NCBI GenBank assembly: GCA_030429345.1 | Contig: JAUIFJ010000003.1 | Span: forward strand, 62,001 to 126,000 | Source of the DNA: a bacterium | GTDB lineage: Bacteria > CAIWAD01 | Direction of reading: 5' to 3' | DNA length: 64,000 nucleotides | Shown: positions 33,504-42,326 of the stretch, in pieces | Layout of the letters: every line of letters starts with the position of its first letter | Position numbering within the stretch: position 1 is the stretch's first letter | Notes under the pieces: model-generated | The model's input: the letters and a program-made list of their open reading frames with translations, nothing else | Database searches by the model: none | What the model was told of the DNA's origin: nothing | Program-made: the position numbers and the translations under genes

Positions 33504-34508
33504 CTAGAACTGCCGCAGGAAGCGCAGGTCGTTCTCGTAGAACAGGCGGATGTCGTCCACGCCGTAGAGCAGCATCGCCATGCGCTCGATGCCCAGGCCG
33601 AAGGCGTAGCCAGTATACTCCTCCGGGTCGATGGCGACTTCCTTGAGCACTTCCGGGTCGACCATGCCGCTGCCGCCCATCTCCAGCCAGCCGCTCTGCT
33701 TGCAGACGCGGCAGCCGGCGCCGCGGCAGAAGACGCAGCTGACGTCGACTTCCGCCGAGGGCTCGGTGAAGGGGAAGAAGTGCGGCCGGAAGCGCAGCTT
33801 CGTATCACGACCGAAGAGCCGGCGGTAGAACTCGAGCAGCGTGCCCTTCAACTCGGCGAAGGTCAGGCCGTGTCCGACAGCCAGGCCCTCGACCTGCATG
33901 AACATCGGGCTGTGCGTCGCGTCGGGCTTGTCGTTGCGGTAGACGCGGCCCGGGGCGATCATCCGCAGCGGCGGACGGCGTTTCTGCATGGTGCGGATCT
34001 GCACCGGGCTGGTCTCCGTGCGCAGCATGTGTCCGTCTTCGATGTAGAGGCTGTCGCTGTCGCGGCGCGCCGGGTGCCAGAAGGGCGTGTTGAGCGCGTC
34101 GAAGTTGTAGTACTCGGTCTCGACTTCCGGGCCCTCGTTGACCGTGAAGCCCATCGAGGTGAAGACCTCGATGATCCGGTCCTGCACCTGGGCCAGCGGG
34201 TGCAGGCCGCCCGTGTGCAGCCGCGGTCCGGGACGGCTCAGGTCGATGGCGTCGGCGCTGACGGAGGCGCGCAGGCTTTCCTGCTTGGCGAAAAAGGCCT
34301 GTTCCAGGTCTCCCCGCAGAGCATTGACCGCCTGGCCGAAGGCCGGACGCTGCTCCGCCGGCAGCTGCTTCATCTGGCCGAAGAGCGTGCGCAGCTCGCC
34401 CTTTGCGCCCAGCCAGCGGTGATGCACCGCCGCCAGGGCCCCGGTGTCGGTGGCCGCTTCGAGCGCTTCGGCGAAGGCGGTGCGCAGCTGGTCCAGTTGT
34501 TCCTGCAT
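33504..34508 (-). CDS. pheS: Phenylalanine--tRNA ligase alpha subunit
   Basis: PheRS alpha subunit, 334 aa. An N-terminal coiled-coil arm (about 1-90) is followed by the class II catalytic core with motif 2 (RVYRNDKPDATHSPMF), the FRPHFFPFTEPSAEVDV segment and motif 3 (GYAFGLGIERMAML). It activates phenylalanine in the alpha2beta2 enzyme. It lies downstream of rplT after a 196-nt gap. Confidence 0.97.
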   Translation of the reverse strand: MQEQLDQLRTAFAEALEAATDTGALAAVHHRWLGAKGELRTLFGQMKQLPAEQRPAFGQAVNALRGDLEQAFFAKQESLRASVSADAIDLSRPGPRLHTGGLHPLAQVQDRIIEVFTSMGFTVNEGPEVETEYYNFDALNTPFWHPARRDSDSLYIEDGHMLRTETSPVQIRTMQKRRPPLRMIAPGRVYRNDKPDATHSPMFMQVEGLAVGHGLTFAELKGTLLEFYRRLFGRDTKLRFRPHFFPFTEPSAEVDVSCVFCRGAGCRVCKQSGWLEMGGSGMVDPEVLKEVAIDPEEYTGYAFGLGIERMAMLLYGVDDIRLFYENDLRFLRQF

Positions 34509-34704
34509 GGGTCTCGATTCCGGAAAGGGGTGTGTTACAGTGTTTCGTGATCCATCCGGCTAGCGGGGTCGGCTTGGCGCGTGGTATCGATCACGATGTC
34601 GATAGCGATCCCGATAGCGATTATTTGCCGAAGGGTTCTGGAGCAGAAATGTCCCCGCTGGACGAGGACATTTCGGTTCTTCCTGTCGGCTGTGACACGG
34701 CGCG
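34509..34704 (-). other. rplT-pheS gap with CGATAGCGAT repeats and a 9-bp hairpin
   Basis: This 196-nt gap holds a low-complexity stretch (about 34573-34622) built from repeats of CGATAGCGAT-like words, and a perfect 9-bp hairpin at 34647-34675 without a T run. It may attenuate readthrough from the ribosomal-protein genes into pheS. No gene or recognisable leader peptide with Phe codons was seen. Confidence 0.5.
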
Positions 34705-35049
34705 CTACTGGACGGCCTTGACCAGCTCGGCAAAAGCTTCGGGGTTGCGCACGGCCATGTCCGCCAGCTGGCGGCGATCCAGGTCGATGCCCTTTTCGCC
34801 CAGCAGGTGGATGAAGCGCGAATAGCCCATGCCGTGCTGGCGCGCGGCGGCGTTGATGCGCGTGATCCACAGCTTGCGGAAATCGCCGCGGCGGCGCTTG
34901 CGGTGCGCCGTGGAAAAGGCCATCGAGCGCTCGACGGCCTCGATGCTCTGGCGCAGCAGGTTGCGGCGGCCTCCGCGGAAGCCCTTGGCGGCCTTGAAGA
35001 TGCGCTTGCGGCGCTGCTTGCTGGCGGGATTGTTGGTTGCTCTCGGCAT
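34705..35049 (-). CDS. rplT: 50S ribosomal protein L20
   Basis: Ribosomal protein L20, 114 aa, normal length, with the highly basic N-terminal helix (KRIFKAAKGFRGGRRNLLRQ) and the family segment RDFRKLWITRINAAARQHG-like RGDFRKLWITRI. It binds 23S rRNA early in assembly and represses the infC-rpmI-rplT unit in E. coli. It follows rpmI by 12 nt. Confidence 0.97.
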   Translation of the reverse strand: MPRATNNPASKQRRKRIFKAAKGFRGGRRNLLRQSIEAVERSMAFSTAHRKRRRGDFRKLWITRINAAARQHGMGYSRFIHLLGEKGIDLDRRQLADMAVRNPEAFAELVKAVQ

Positions 35050-35061
35050 GATTCGTCCTCC

Positions 35062-35256
35062 TTATCCGGCCAGCATGGTCTTGACGCGACGCTCGTCGGC
35101 CTCGGCCACCAGGCCCGCGTGACGCAGGCCGCGCTTGCGGTCGGGGCTCTTCTTGGTCAGGATGTGAGCGCCATAGGCCTTGTTGCGGCGCACCTTGCCG
35201 CGGCCCGTGAGACGGAAGCGCTTGGAGGCGCCCCGGTGGGATTTCATTTTCGGCAT
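35062..35256 (-). CDS. rpmI: 50S ribosomal protein L35
   Basis: Ribosomal protein L35, 64 aa, with the family opening MPKMKSHRGASKRFRLTGRG and the GAHILTKKS segment. It lies between infC (17 nt) and rplT (12 nt) in the classic infC-rpmI-rplT order. Confidence 0.97.
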   Translation of the reverse strand: MPKMKSHRGASKRFRLTGRGKVRRNKAYGAHILTKKSPDRKRGLRHAGLVAEADERRVKTMLAG

Positions 35257-35273
35257 TTTGCCCTCCTGGTTGT

Positions 35274-35828
35274 CTACTTTTTCTTGCTGGGGCTGAGCAG
35301 CATGGTCAGGTTGCGCGGACCTTCCATGGTCGGCGCCTGCTCCACCGTGACCTCGTCGCCGAGGGACTCGATGAATTTCTGCAGCATCTCGAAGCCCAGC
35401 TCCTTGTGCGTGATCATGCGCCCGCGGAAGAGCACGGTCACCTTGACCTTGTTGCCCTCCCCGATGAACTCGCGGGCGTGGTTGACCTTCGTGTCCATGT
35501 CATGGCCGTTGATCATCGGCGAAAGGCGAATGCCCTTCACGGTGATCGTGTGCTGTTTGGCCTTGGCCGCCTTTTCCCGCTTGGCCTGCTGGTACAGGAA
35601 CTTCCCGTAGTCCATGATCTTGCAGACCGGGGGATCGGCGTTGGGCGCTACCTCGACCAGGTCGGCACCGGCCTCGCGCGCCATCTCCACGGCCGTGGCC
35701 GTCTCGACGACTCCGCGCTGTTCCCCCTCGTGATCGATCAGACGCACGCGGGGAGCGCGTATACGCTCGTTGATGTTGTTCTTGGGTGCCTGCGGTACAG
35801 GCTTGGGACGAAATCTGCCTCTGGCGAT
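35274..35828 (-). CDS. infC: Translation initiation factor IF-3 (ATC start codon)
   Basis: IF-3, 184 aa. The N-domain begins with the family motif NNINERIRAPRVRLID and the C-domain ends in EGPRNLTMLLSP. No ATG, GTG or TTG lies at the right place: a GTG at 35747 would cut off the conserved start of the N-domain. Instead an ATC at 35828-35826 stands 8 nt after a perfect AGGAGG, giving the usual IF-3 length. Non-AUG starts (AUU, AUC) are the hallmark of infC and allow IF-3 to repress its own synthesis. It starts 16 nt after the thrS stop. Confidence 0.95.
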   Translation of the reverse strand: MARGRFRPKPVPQAPKNNINERIRAPRVRLIDHEGEQRGVVETATAVEMAREAGADLVEVAPNADPPVCKIMDYGKFLYQQAKREKAAKAKQHTITVKGIRLSPMINGHDMDTKVNHAREFIGEGNKVKVTVLFRGRMITHKELGFEMLQKFIESLGDEVTVEQAPTMEGPRNLTMLLSPSKKK

Positions 35829-35843
35829 AAGTGGAGCCTCCTG

Positions 35844-37775
35844 CTACCGTGTTTCCGCGTCGTCCAGCCGGCGCTCGCGGGTCTCTTCCGTGATGCGCCG
35901 GATCACGTCGTCAAGGGACATCTGTCCGATGTCCCCCTGGCCGTGCCGCCGGACGGCGACCAGACCCGCTTCGGCCTCGCGCGCGCCGATCACCAGCATG
36001 TAGGGGATCTTGCGCATTTCGGCCATGCGGATCTTGTATCCGATTTTCTCGTTGCGTTCTTCGAGCCAGGAGCGGATGCCCGCCTCCTCCAGGGCCTGGT
36101 GCACTTCGCGGCAGGACTCCAGCTGGCCTTCCGTCAGCGGCAGCACGGCCACCTGCACCGGAGCCAGCCAGGTCGGGAAATTGCCGGCGAAGTGCTCGAT
36201 CAGGATGCCGATGAAGCGCTCGAAACTGCCGTAGATCGCGCGGTGGATCATCACCGGGCGATGCTTCTCGCCGTCCTCGCCCACGTATTCCAGCTCGAAG
36301 CGCTCGGGCATGCTGAAATCCAGCTGGATCGTGGCGCACTGCCAGCTGCGCTTCAGGCTGTCGCGAATGTGGAAATCGATCTTCGGGCCGTAGAAGGCGC
36401 CGTCGCCGGGATTGACGCGGTAGTCGGCGCCCCAGGCCTCCAGGGCCTCCTTGAGCGCACCTTCCGCGCGGTCCCAGACCTCGATCCCGCCGATGTACTT
36501 CTCTTCGGGCCGCGTGGAAAGCTCCATGCTGAACTCGAAGCCGAAGGTCGAATAGATGCGGTCGATCAGGCGGATCACGCCGACGATCTCTTCCTTGATC
36601 TGCTCCGGCGTGCAGAAGATGTGCGCGTCGTCCTGTGTGAACTGCCGCACGCGCATCAGGCCGTGGAGCACGCCGCTCTTCTCGTGGCGGTGGACCAGGC
36701 CCAGCTCGCCCATGCGGATCGGCAGCTCGCGGTAGCTGTGCGGATTGCTGTTGTATACGGTGAGACAACCCGGGCAGTTCATCGGCTTTACGGCGAAGGT
36801 CTGCTCGTCGATCTCGCTGAAATACATGTTCTCGTGGTAGTTCTGCCAGTGCCCGCTGCGGTGCCAGAGCTGCTCGTTCAGGAGGATCGGGGTCTTGATC
36901 TCCGTGTAGCCGTCCTCGCGGTGCAGTTCGCGCCAGAAACGGGCCAGCTCCTCGAAGACGATCATGCCGTTGGGATGCCAGAAGGGGAATCCCGGACCGA
37001 CATCGTGGAAACTGAAGAGATCCAGCTCCTTGCCCAGGCGGCGGTGATCCCGCTTCTTCGCTTCTTCGAGCATGTGCAGGTAGTCTTCCAGCATCTGCTG
37101 CTTGGGGAAGGTGACGGCGCGGACGCGCGTCAGCTGCTGGTTCTCCTGGTCGCCGCGCAGGTAGGCGCCGGCCACCGACATGACCTTCAGGTTCTTGATC
37201 TTCTTCGTGTCCGGCAGGTGCGGTCCGCGGCAGAGGTCGGTCCAGTCGCCCTGGTCGTAGACGCTGATCGCCTCGCCGCGCTGCTCGATGGCCTCGATCA
37301 GGTCGATCTTGAAATCCTCGCCCTTGGCGCGGAAAAAGGCGCGCGCCTCCTCGCCGTCCAGTTCGCGACGCGTCAGGGCATTCCCCCGTTTGAGAATCTC
37401 GGCCGCCTTGGCCTCGATCTTCGGGAAGTCCTCCTCGTTGATCGGCTCGGGAAAAAGAATGTCGTAGTAGAAGCCGGTCTCCTCCGGCGGGCCGTCGTCC
37501 AGCTTGGCCTCGGGCCAGAGTTCCTGAACCGCCTGGGCCAGCACGTGGGCGCTGGTGTGCCAGTAGACCGCGCGGCCCTCGGCATCGTCCCAGGTCAGCA
37601 CCTGGAAGCGGCAATCCTTGTCCACGACCGTGGTCAGCGAGCAGGTGACCCCATCGACCTTGACGGCAAGAGCTGCCTTGGCCAGGGAGCGGCTGATCGC
37701 TCCGGCCAGTTCAAGTGCGGTCTGTCCCGGCTCCACGCTGCGCGTGGCGCCATCGGGGAAGGTCAGCGTGATCAT
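35844..37775 (-). CDS. thrS: Threonine--tRNA ligase
   Basis: ThrRS, 643 aa, full length: N-terminal TGS domain (about 1-62), editing domain with the HxxxH motif HTSAHVLAQA, class II core (KPMNCPGCLTVYN, zinc ligands Cys/His/His) and C-terminal anticodon-binding domain. It heads the thrS-infC-rpmI-rplT cluster. The 249-nt leader between it and tRNA-Val carries four hairpins, which may serve in autoregulation as in E. coli. Confidence 0.97.
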   Translation of the reverse strand: MITLTFPDGATRSVEPGQTALELAGAISRSLAKAALAVKVDGVTCSLTTVVDKDCRFQVLTWDDAEGRAVYWHTSAHVLAQAVQELWPEAKLDDGPPEETGFYYDILFPEPINEEDFPKIEAKAAEILKRGNALTRRELDGEEARAFFRAKGEDFKIDLIEAIEQRGEAISVYDQGDWTDLCRGPHLPDTKKIKNLKVMSVAGAYLRGDQENQQLTRVRAVTFPKQQMLEDYLHMLEEAKKRDHRRLGKELDLFSFHDVGPGFPFWHPNGMIVFEELARFWRELHREDGYTEIKTPILLNEQLWHRSGHWQNYHENMYFSEIDEQTFAVKPMNCPGCLTVYNSNPHSYRELPIRMGELGLVHRHEKSGVLHGLMRVRQFTQDDAHIFCTPEQIKEEIVGVIRLIDRIYSTFGFEFSMELSTRPEEKYIGGIEVWDRAEGALKEALEAWGADYRVNPGDGAFYGPKIDFHIRDSLKRSWQCATIQLDFSMPERFELEYVGEDGEKHRPVMIHRAIYGSFERFIGILIEHFAGNFPTWLAPVQVAVLPLTEGQLESCREVHQALEEAGIRSWLEERNEKIGYKIRMAEMRKIPYMLVIGAREAEAGLVAVRRHGQGDIGQMSLDDVIRRITEETRERRLDDAETR

Positions 37776-38024
37776 GGGATCCTGCTTCCTGCTTTAAAAA
37801 ATGAAAAAGGGAGAGAGGGCTCGGAAGGATGCATGAAGTGCGTCTTTCCGGGACCTGGTCCCAGGGGTCGTGCGGGCAGTTGCCCGCAGCGACAGGACTG
37901 CCCGAAGGCATTCCGTCAAAGCCCGTCTTCAACGGGCCGGGCGCGACGTGCGCTGAACGCGGCACCCTTTCAACAGACGCGACCGCGCTCAGGCGGTCGC
38001 AGGGGGACCTTCAGGCCCCGGCGA
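37776..38024 (-). promoter_or_regulatory. Hairpin-rich thrS leader
   Basis: The stretch between tRNA-Val and thrS contains strong stems at 37979-38000 (8 bp), 37921-37937 (6 bp), 37871-37888 (8 bp) and near 37850 (6 bp), then an A/T-rich run just before thrS. This pattern fits an RNA leader that could regulate thrS or process the tRNA 3' end. It lacks a true T-box sequence, so tRNA-sensing of that type is not supported. Confidence 0.45.
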
Positions 38025-38098
38025 TGGGCGATACTGGAATCGAACCAGTGACCTCTTGCGTGTCATACAAGCACTCTAACCAACTGAGCTAATCGCCC
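38025..38098 (-). tRNA. trnV: tRNA-Val (anticodon GAC)
   Basis: A 74-nt cloverleaf with a 7-bp acceptor stem GGGCGAT/ATCGCCC, D-loop AGTTGGTTA, T-loop TTCGATT and anticodon loop ATGACAC, giving anticodon GAC (Val). The CCA end is not encoded. It lies upstream of thrS on the same strand. Confidence 0.95.
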
Positions 38099-38276
38099 GC
38101 AGTCTGCAAGACGACGATTGTAGCAAGGCTGCAGGAAGATGTCAAGCTTGCCCGCGCGCCAATCGATGCCCAACCCGCGGAAACCACCTTCCGCTCCATC
38201 AGCTGTATGCTTCTGCCGATAGATTCAGGAAGATCGTCAGACTGAAACCGGCAGAAATCCCTTGAGCAGCTTGAGC

Positions 38277-39902
38277 ATGGAACAGCGAATGCATCCGGAA
38301 GCACTTCCGGTGCCACGACGGGAGCGAAGCGACGCCAACCGGCTTCTGCGCAGCCGTCTGATGGTCTCGCTGGCCTGCCTGTTGCCAATGATTCCCGCCG
38401 TCGGCATTCTGACAAGCGGGCTGCCGGGCAACTCTCTCAGTTTCACGCTGCTGCAGGCCCTGGCCAGCGCCTTCTCGCTGATGATCAGCCTGATGGCCCT
38501 GCTGCGCTACTACAGCCGCAAGGATTTCCTCTACCTGGTCCTGGGCGCGGGCTTTCTGGGGGTCTTCCTGCTGGAAAGCTTCCAGCTGCTGGCCGGCGCC
38601 TACTGGTTCCTGCTCGACCTGCCCATGACCAATGACCGGCTGCTGCCCTGGGACTGGATCGTGACCCAGACCTTTCTTGCCTGCATGCTGCTGGGCAGCT
38701 TCCTCTTCCGCAAGCGCTTTCCGCATGGCCATGAAGACCTGTCCCTCCACGAACGGCGCGTCTACCTGCTGACCGGCGTCTTCGTCCTGAGCGCGTTGGC
38801 CGTCTTCAACTTCGTCGACCTGCCGCACCTGCGTCTGCCCTGGATGCATCTGCCCCAGCCCGGCAACCTGCCAAGCGCCCTGGTCTATGCCCTGTCCCTG
38901 GGCTATCTATTGCGCAATGGCGGCTGGCGGAAGGACCTGATGGATTTCTCCCTGCTGATCGTGATCGGCCTGCTCTTCGTCACACAAGGATTTCTGGTGC
39001 CCTGGTCGCTGACACTCTTCGACCAGGCCTTTCTCGCAGGGCACCTGCTCAAGCTCTGCGCCTACATCGTGCTGCTGGTGGCCCTGCTGCTGGCCATGTA
39101 TACGAGCTTCCGCGCGCTCGAAGCCGCGCACGGCTCGCGGCAGCGCCTGCTGGCGGAACTGGAAGAGAAGAACGACCAGCTGCACCGCTCCAACCGCGAA
39201 CTGGAAAGCTTCGCCTACACGGCGAGCCACGACCTGCAGGAACCCCTGCGCAAGATCCAGGCCTTCGGGAGCTACCTGGAGCGGAGCCGCGAGATCCTGC
39301 CGCAGAAGGAGCAGGACTACCTTTCGCGCATGATCAGCGCCTCGGAACGGATGAGCGACCTGATCTCCCACCTGCTCAGCTATTCGCGGATCAACACGAC
39401 ACACTTTCATCCGCGTCTGGTCGACCTGGGACTGCTGGTGGAGAACATCCACCGCGACCTGCTGGAGGATGCCGGCGATCCGGAGGCGCGCATCGAATGG
39501 CAGGACCTGCCCGTCGTGGACGCGGATCCGGTCCTGCTGGAGCAGGTTCTGCGCAATCTGCTGAGCAACGCGCTGAAGTACCGGCGCGCGGACCGGAGTC
39601 CCCGGATCCTTCTCTCCGCGAATCCGGCCAGGACGCGCATGGGGGAAGCGGCCATCGAACTGCGCGTCGCGGACAACGGCATCGGCATCGAGAAACAGTA
39701 CCGGGAAGCTGTTTTCGGAGTCTTCCGCCGACTGCACGGCCGCAACGAGTACAGCGGTACCGGGATCGGACTGGCGATCGTGCAGAGAATCGTGTCACGC
39801 CATGGCGGGGAGATCCGCATCGAGGGCAACGAGTGGCAGGGCAGCACCTTCGTCCTGCTGCTGCCCCTGAGCCAGAAAGGGAGCGCGCCGGCGGAGACCT
39901 GA
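38277..39902 (+). CDS. Membrane sensor histidine kinase
   Basis: Histidine kinase of about 541 aa. Seven or eight hydrophobic helices (to about residue 290) form a membrane sensor module, followed by a coiled coil, a HisKA domain with the phospho-acceptor SHDLQEPLRKI near residue 316, and a complete HATPase (N box NLLSNALKY, G1 ADNGIGIE, G2 GTGIGLAIV). The H-box is of the bacteriophytochrome-like type. No cognate receiver is fused; the REC protein at 42.3-43.0 kb is a candidate partner. The start is uncertain: ATG 38277 is used, a TTG 15 nt earlier is possible. Confidence 0.85.
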   Translation: MEQRMHPEALPVPRRERSDANRLLRSRLMVSLACLLPMIPAVGILTSGLPGNSLSFTLLQALASAFSLMISLMALLRYYSRKDFLYLVLGAGFLGVFLLESFQLLAGAYWFLLDLPMTNDRLLPWDWIVTQTFLACMLLGSFLFRKRFPHGHEDLSLHERRVYLLTGVFVLSALAVFNFVDLPHLRLPWMHLPQPGNLPSALVYALSLGYLLRNGGWRKDLMDFSLLIVIGLLFVTQGFLVPWSLTLFDQAFLAGHLLKLCAYIVLLVALLLAMYTSFRALEAAHGSRQRLLAELEEKNDQLHRSNRELESFAYTASHDLQEPLRKIQAFGSYLERSREILPQKEQDYLSRMISASERMSDLISHLLSYSRINTTHFHPRLVDLGLLVENIHRDLLEDAGDPEARIEWQDLPVVDADPVLLEQVLRNLLSNALKYRRADRSPRILLSANPARTRMGEAAIELRVADNGIGIEKQYREAVFGVFRRLHGRNEYSGTGIGLAIVQRIVSRHGGEIRIEGNEWQGSTFVLLLPLSQKGSAPAET

Positions 39903-39934
39903 GAAGCGCTCGGCAGCCAGATCCAGCTGCCCGC

Positions 39935-42208
39935 TCAGCGAAGCAGGAGCGCCTTTCTCGCGGCCGAGTGACCGCCTTCCGCCTTCGCCCTCAGCAGGTA
40001 GCAGCCGCTCGGAAGGTCCTCGGCCCGCCAGTGGATCACATGCGATCCTGCCGCCAGCCGGCCCTCGTGCAGGATCCGCACGCGCCTCCCCTGCAGGTCG
40101 TATACGGAAAGGGAAACGGCTCCCGCCCGGGGCAGCCGCAGCTCGATGCTCGTCGCAGGGTTGAAGGGGTTGGGCCATGGCGCGCCCAGCCGGAATCCGC
40201 CGGGGTCTGTCTCACCCTCATCCACGAAGGTGCCGCCCAGGAAGAAGCCCACGCTGTCCGCCACCTCGGGAAGAGCGGGAAGTCCCGCCCCGTTCAGCAG
40301 GACGAGGCGCACGGTGTGTTCCTCCGGACCCGGGGCCGGGTCCAGGACAACGGGCCCGGGATCGAAGTGCTCGCCGCTGTATACCCCATCGACCCAGACC
40401 TCCAGTCCGCCGACCTGCGGCGCGGGCGTCAGGCCCTCCAGGCTGAACCACACCTCGTAGGGGGGAGACTCGATCGTCGCGCCCTGTTCCGGGGAGGTGA
40501 TCTCCAGCAGGGGCTGGATCCACTGGCCGCCGGCTTCCTGCATCACGGGCGGCTCCAGCGCCTGGCCCTCGTAGTCCACCAGTTCCAGCTCCAGATGCCA
40601 GGCGCCCGGCGCCGAGAGTGCCAGCTGGAACAGGCTGTCGGAGAAGGTCTGCGTCAGGGTGTCGACGGGGCCGGCCAGCCGGGCGCGCAGCAGGCCGTCG
40701 CCCCCCTCGGCGGCGAGCGCGAACCCTGTCACACGGGCATGGACCGCCAGTTCTCGGAAGGCCAGGGTATCCCCGGCGGCGGGAGCAATGAGTTCGAGCC
40801 CCGGTTCGGCGGGCGCTCCCAGACTGCCGTCCGGGTGGACATTCTGCAGGTAGAGGTCCGCGTTCCCGTTGCGCTCGTCCTCGAAAACGGCCAGCAGCAT
40901 GCCGGAAGGGCTCCGCGCGGTATGCAGATGGCCGCGAGCCGCCGGCGCGGTGGTCAAGGCGCGGGTCCAGGTCACCGCGCCCTGGGCGTCCAGGGCAAGC
41001 GCGCGGACGGAAGCGGCAAGCCCCCCGCCCGGGTCCGCCTGCTGGTAACACAGCATACTGCTGCCGCCGGGCAGGTCGTGCAGCGCGAGATGCGAACACT
41101 GCTCGCCGCCCAGCGCCACGAGCGTCACGCCCGCGTCCCCGTTCCAGAGGGGCTGTCCCTGGGCATCGAGTCGCTGCGCCGCCATGCCCAGGGCGGTCTG
41201 CCCCGCGTTGGCGGACTCCCAGGCCACCGTCAACTGGTCGCTGAGGACGTCGTGACACAGAGTCGGCGTACCCTGCTGCTCCCCGGCCGGGCCGACCTGC
41301 ACTCCTCCCGCAGGCCACAGCACCTCCCCTGTCGCCGAGACGCGCTGGACGAAGGCGTGCAGCTGGTTGGCCAGGTGGCTGTCGTACCACCAGCAGATCG
41401 CGCCGCCCGCGCCGTCGTTCAGCACTTCCGGCCGCATCTGGATGCCGATGCCCCCCGTCGTGTTCAGCGGCGCGCTCCAGAGCATCTCCCCCTCCGCGGT
41501 GTAGCGGTGCAGGTAGAGATGACGCGGCGAACCGAAGCTGCTCCCCTGTGAGACAACGACCGAAAGCAGGAAGCCTCCGTCCGCCGTCGCCGCCATGCGC
41601 GGGATCGAGACGCTGTAGGTGTCCGACACCTGCAGGGGCGAGTCCCAGACCGGTGTCCCGGCGGCATCGACGAGGACCAGCTGGATCACGCCGGCTGTGG
41701 CCTCGGGCGGAACATACTGCCAGGCGAAGAGGATGTCCCCGTTGGCAAGGGGCTCGATCTGCTGCCCGACATCGTCGCCGTCATTGGGATCCAGCGGCAG
41801 GCCGTCGTTTCCCCAGACCGCCTCGCCATCCGGTGATACACGATAGGCGTGGATGTCCCAGTCGCCCCCGTCCCGGATGTCATTGGTCGCCACCAGGGCG
41901 TGATCCGCCGTATCGACGGCCAGGTCCCACTCGGTGACGAAGGAGGTCATGGGGTGATTGCTGAGCAGCAGGCCATTGGCCTCCCACTGGGGAACACCGG
42001 CCGCGTCCAGCCGCTGCAGCCGGACGTCGTAGTTCCCGCCGGCGTTGTCGTACCACAGCACATAGGCTCCACCGTCGGCGGTGGCCGCGACCCGGGGAGT
42101 CACCTGCTCTCCGCCGCCCGTCGCGAGGGGAAGATTCTGGGAGCTGTCGTCGGGCCACTGGGCCCGGGCAAGAGAGACAAGAAACAGAAGAAGGGCGGCG
42201 ATTCGCAT
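39935..42208 (-). CDS. Secreted beta-propeller-like protein with FlgD-Ig C-terminal domain
   Basis: Exported protein of 757 aa: signal peptide (MRIAALLLFLVSLARA), a long body of repeated GGAYVLWYD-, DGDILFAWQ- and DGGFLLSV-like motifs that suggest propeller blades reading out stored data, an Ig-like segment near 590-660, and a C-terminal domain with NPFNPATSI, YDLQGRRVR and LPSGCYLLRA. The last is the FlgD-Ig-like domain that FCB-group bacteria place at the end of secreted proteins, comparable to type IX sorting domains. It is between the histidine kinase (convergent) and the response regulator (same strand, 118 nt upstream). Confidence 0.85.
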   Translation of the reverse strand: MRIAALLLFLVSLARAQWPDDSSQNLPLATGGGEQVTPRVAATADGGAYVLWYDNAGGNYDVRLQRLDAAGVPQWEANGLLLSNHPMTSFVTEWDLAVDTADHALVATNDIRDGGDWDIHAYRVSPDGEAVWGNDGLPLDPNDGDDVGQQIEPLANGDILFAWQYVPPEATAGVIQLVLVDAAGTPVWDSPLQVSDTYSVSIPRMAATADGGFLLSVVVSQGSSFGSPRHLYLHRYTAEGEMLWSAPLNTTGGIGIQMRPEVLNDGAGGAICWWYDSHLANQLHAFVQRVSATGEVLWPAGGVQVGPAGEQQGTPTLCHDVLSDQLTVAWESANAGQTALGMAAQRLDAQGQPLWNGDAGVTLVALGGEQCSHLALHDLPGGSSMLCYQQADPGGGLAASVRALALDAQGAVTWTRALTTAPAARGHLHTARSPSGMLLAVFEDERNGNADLYLQNVHPDGSLGAPAEPGLELIAPAAGDTLAFRELAVHARVTGFALAAEGGDGLLRARLAGPVDTLTQTFSDSLFQLALSAPGAWHLELELVDYEGQALEPPVMQEAGGQWIQPLLEITSPEQGATIESPPYEVWFSLEGLTPAPQVGGLEVWVDGVYSGEHFDPGPVVLDPAPGPEEHTVRLVLLNGAGLPALPEVADSVGFFLGGTFVDEGETDPGGFRLGAPWPNPFNPATSIELRLPRAGAVSLSVYDLQGRRVRILHEGRLAAGSHVIHWRAEDLPSGCYLLRAKAEGGHSAARKALLLR

Positions 42209-42326
42209 GAGGGGCTTCTCCTTGCTTGAGGAAGTCTCGATCCGTTGCAACCTGCAGCGGTTCGTCTTCGGCAAGAAGGCAAAACGAGTCCGGCAAGAAA
42301 GAGGCTCTGCGCGAGTGGCCGGGGGA

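Noticed and set aside
35274-35747. IF-3 starting at the GTG at 35747
   Set aside because: It would remove the conserved NNINERIRAP segment and has no ribosome site, whereas ATC at 35828 has a perfect one.
37776-38024. T-box riboswitch before thrS
   Set aside because: A stretch resembling AGGGTG-CCGCG exists on the minus strand, but the UGGN bulge required to pair with the tRNA 3' end is missing.
39935-39961. A classical type IX C-terminal domain call
   Set aside because: The FlgD-Ig-like fold is visible, but whether a type IX machine exists cannot be judged from this window, so only the FlgD-Ig-like label is used.
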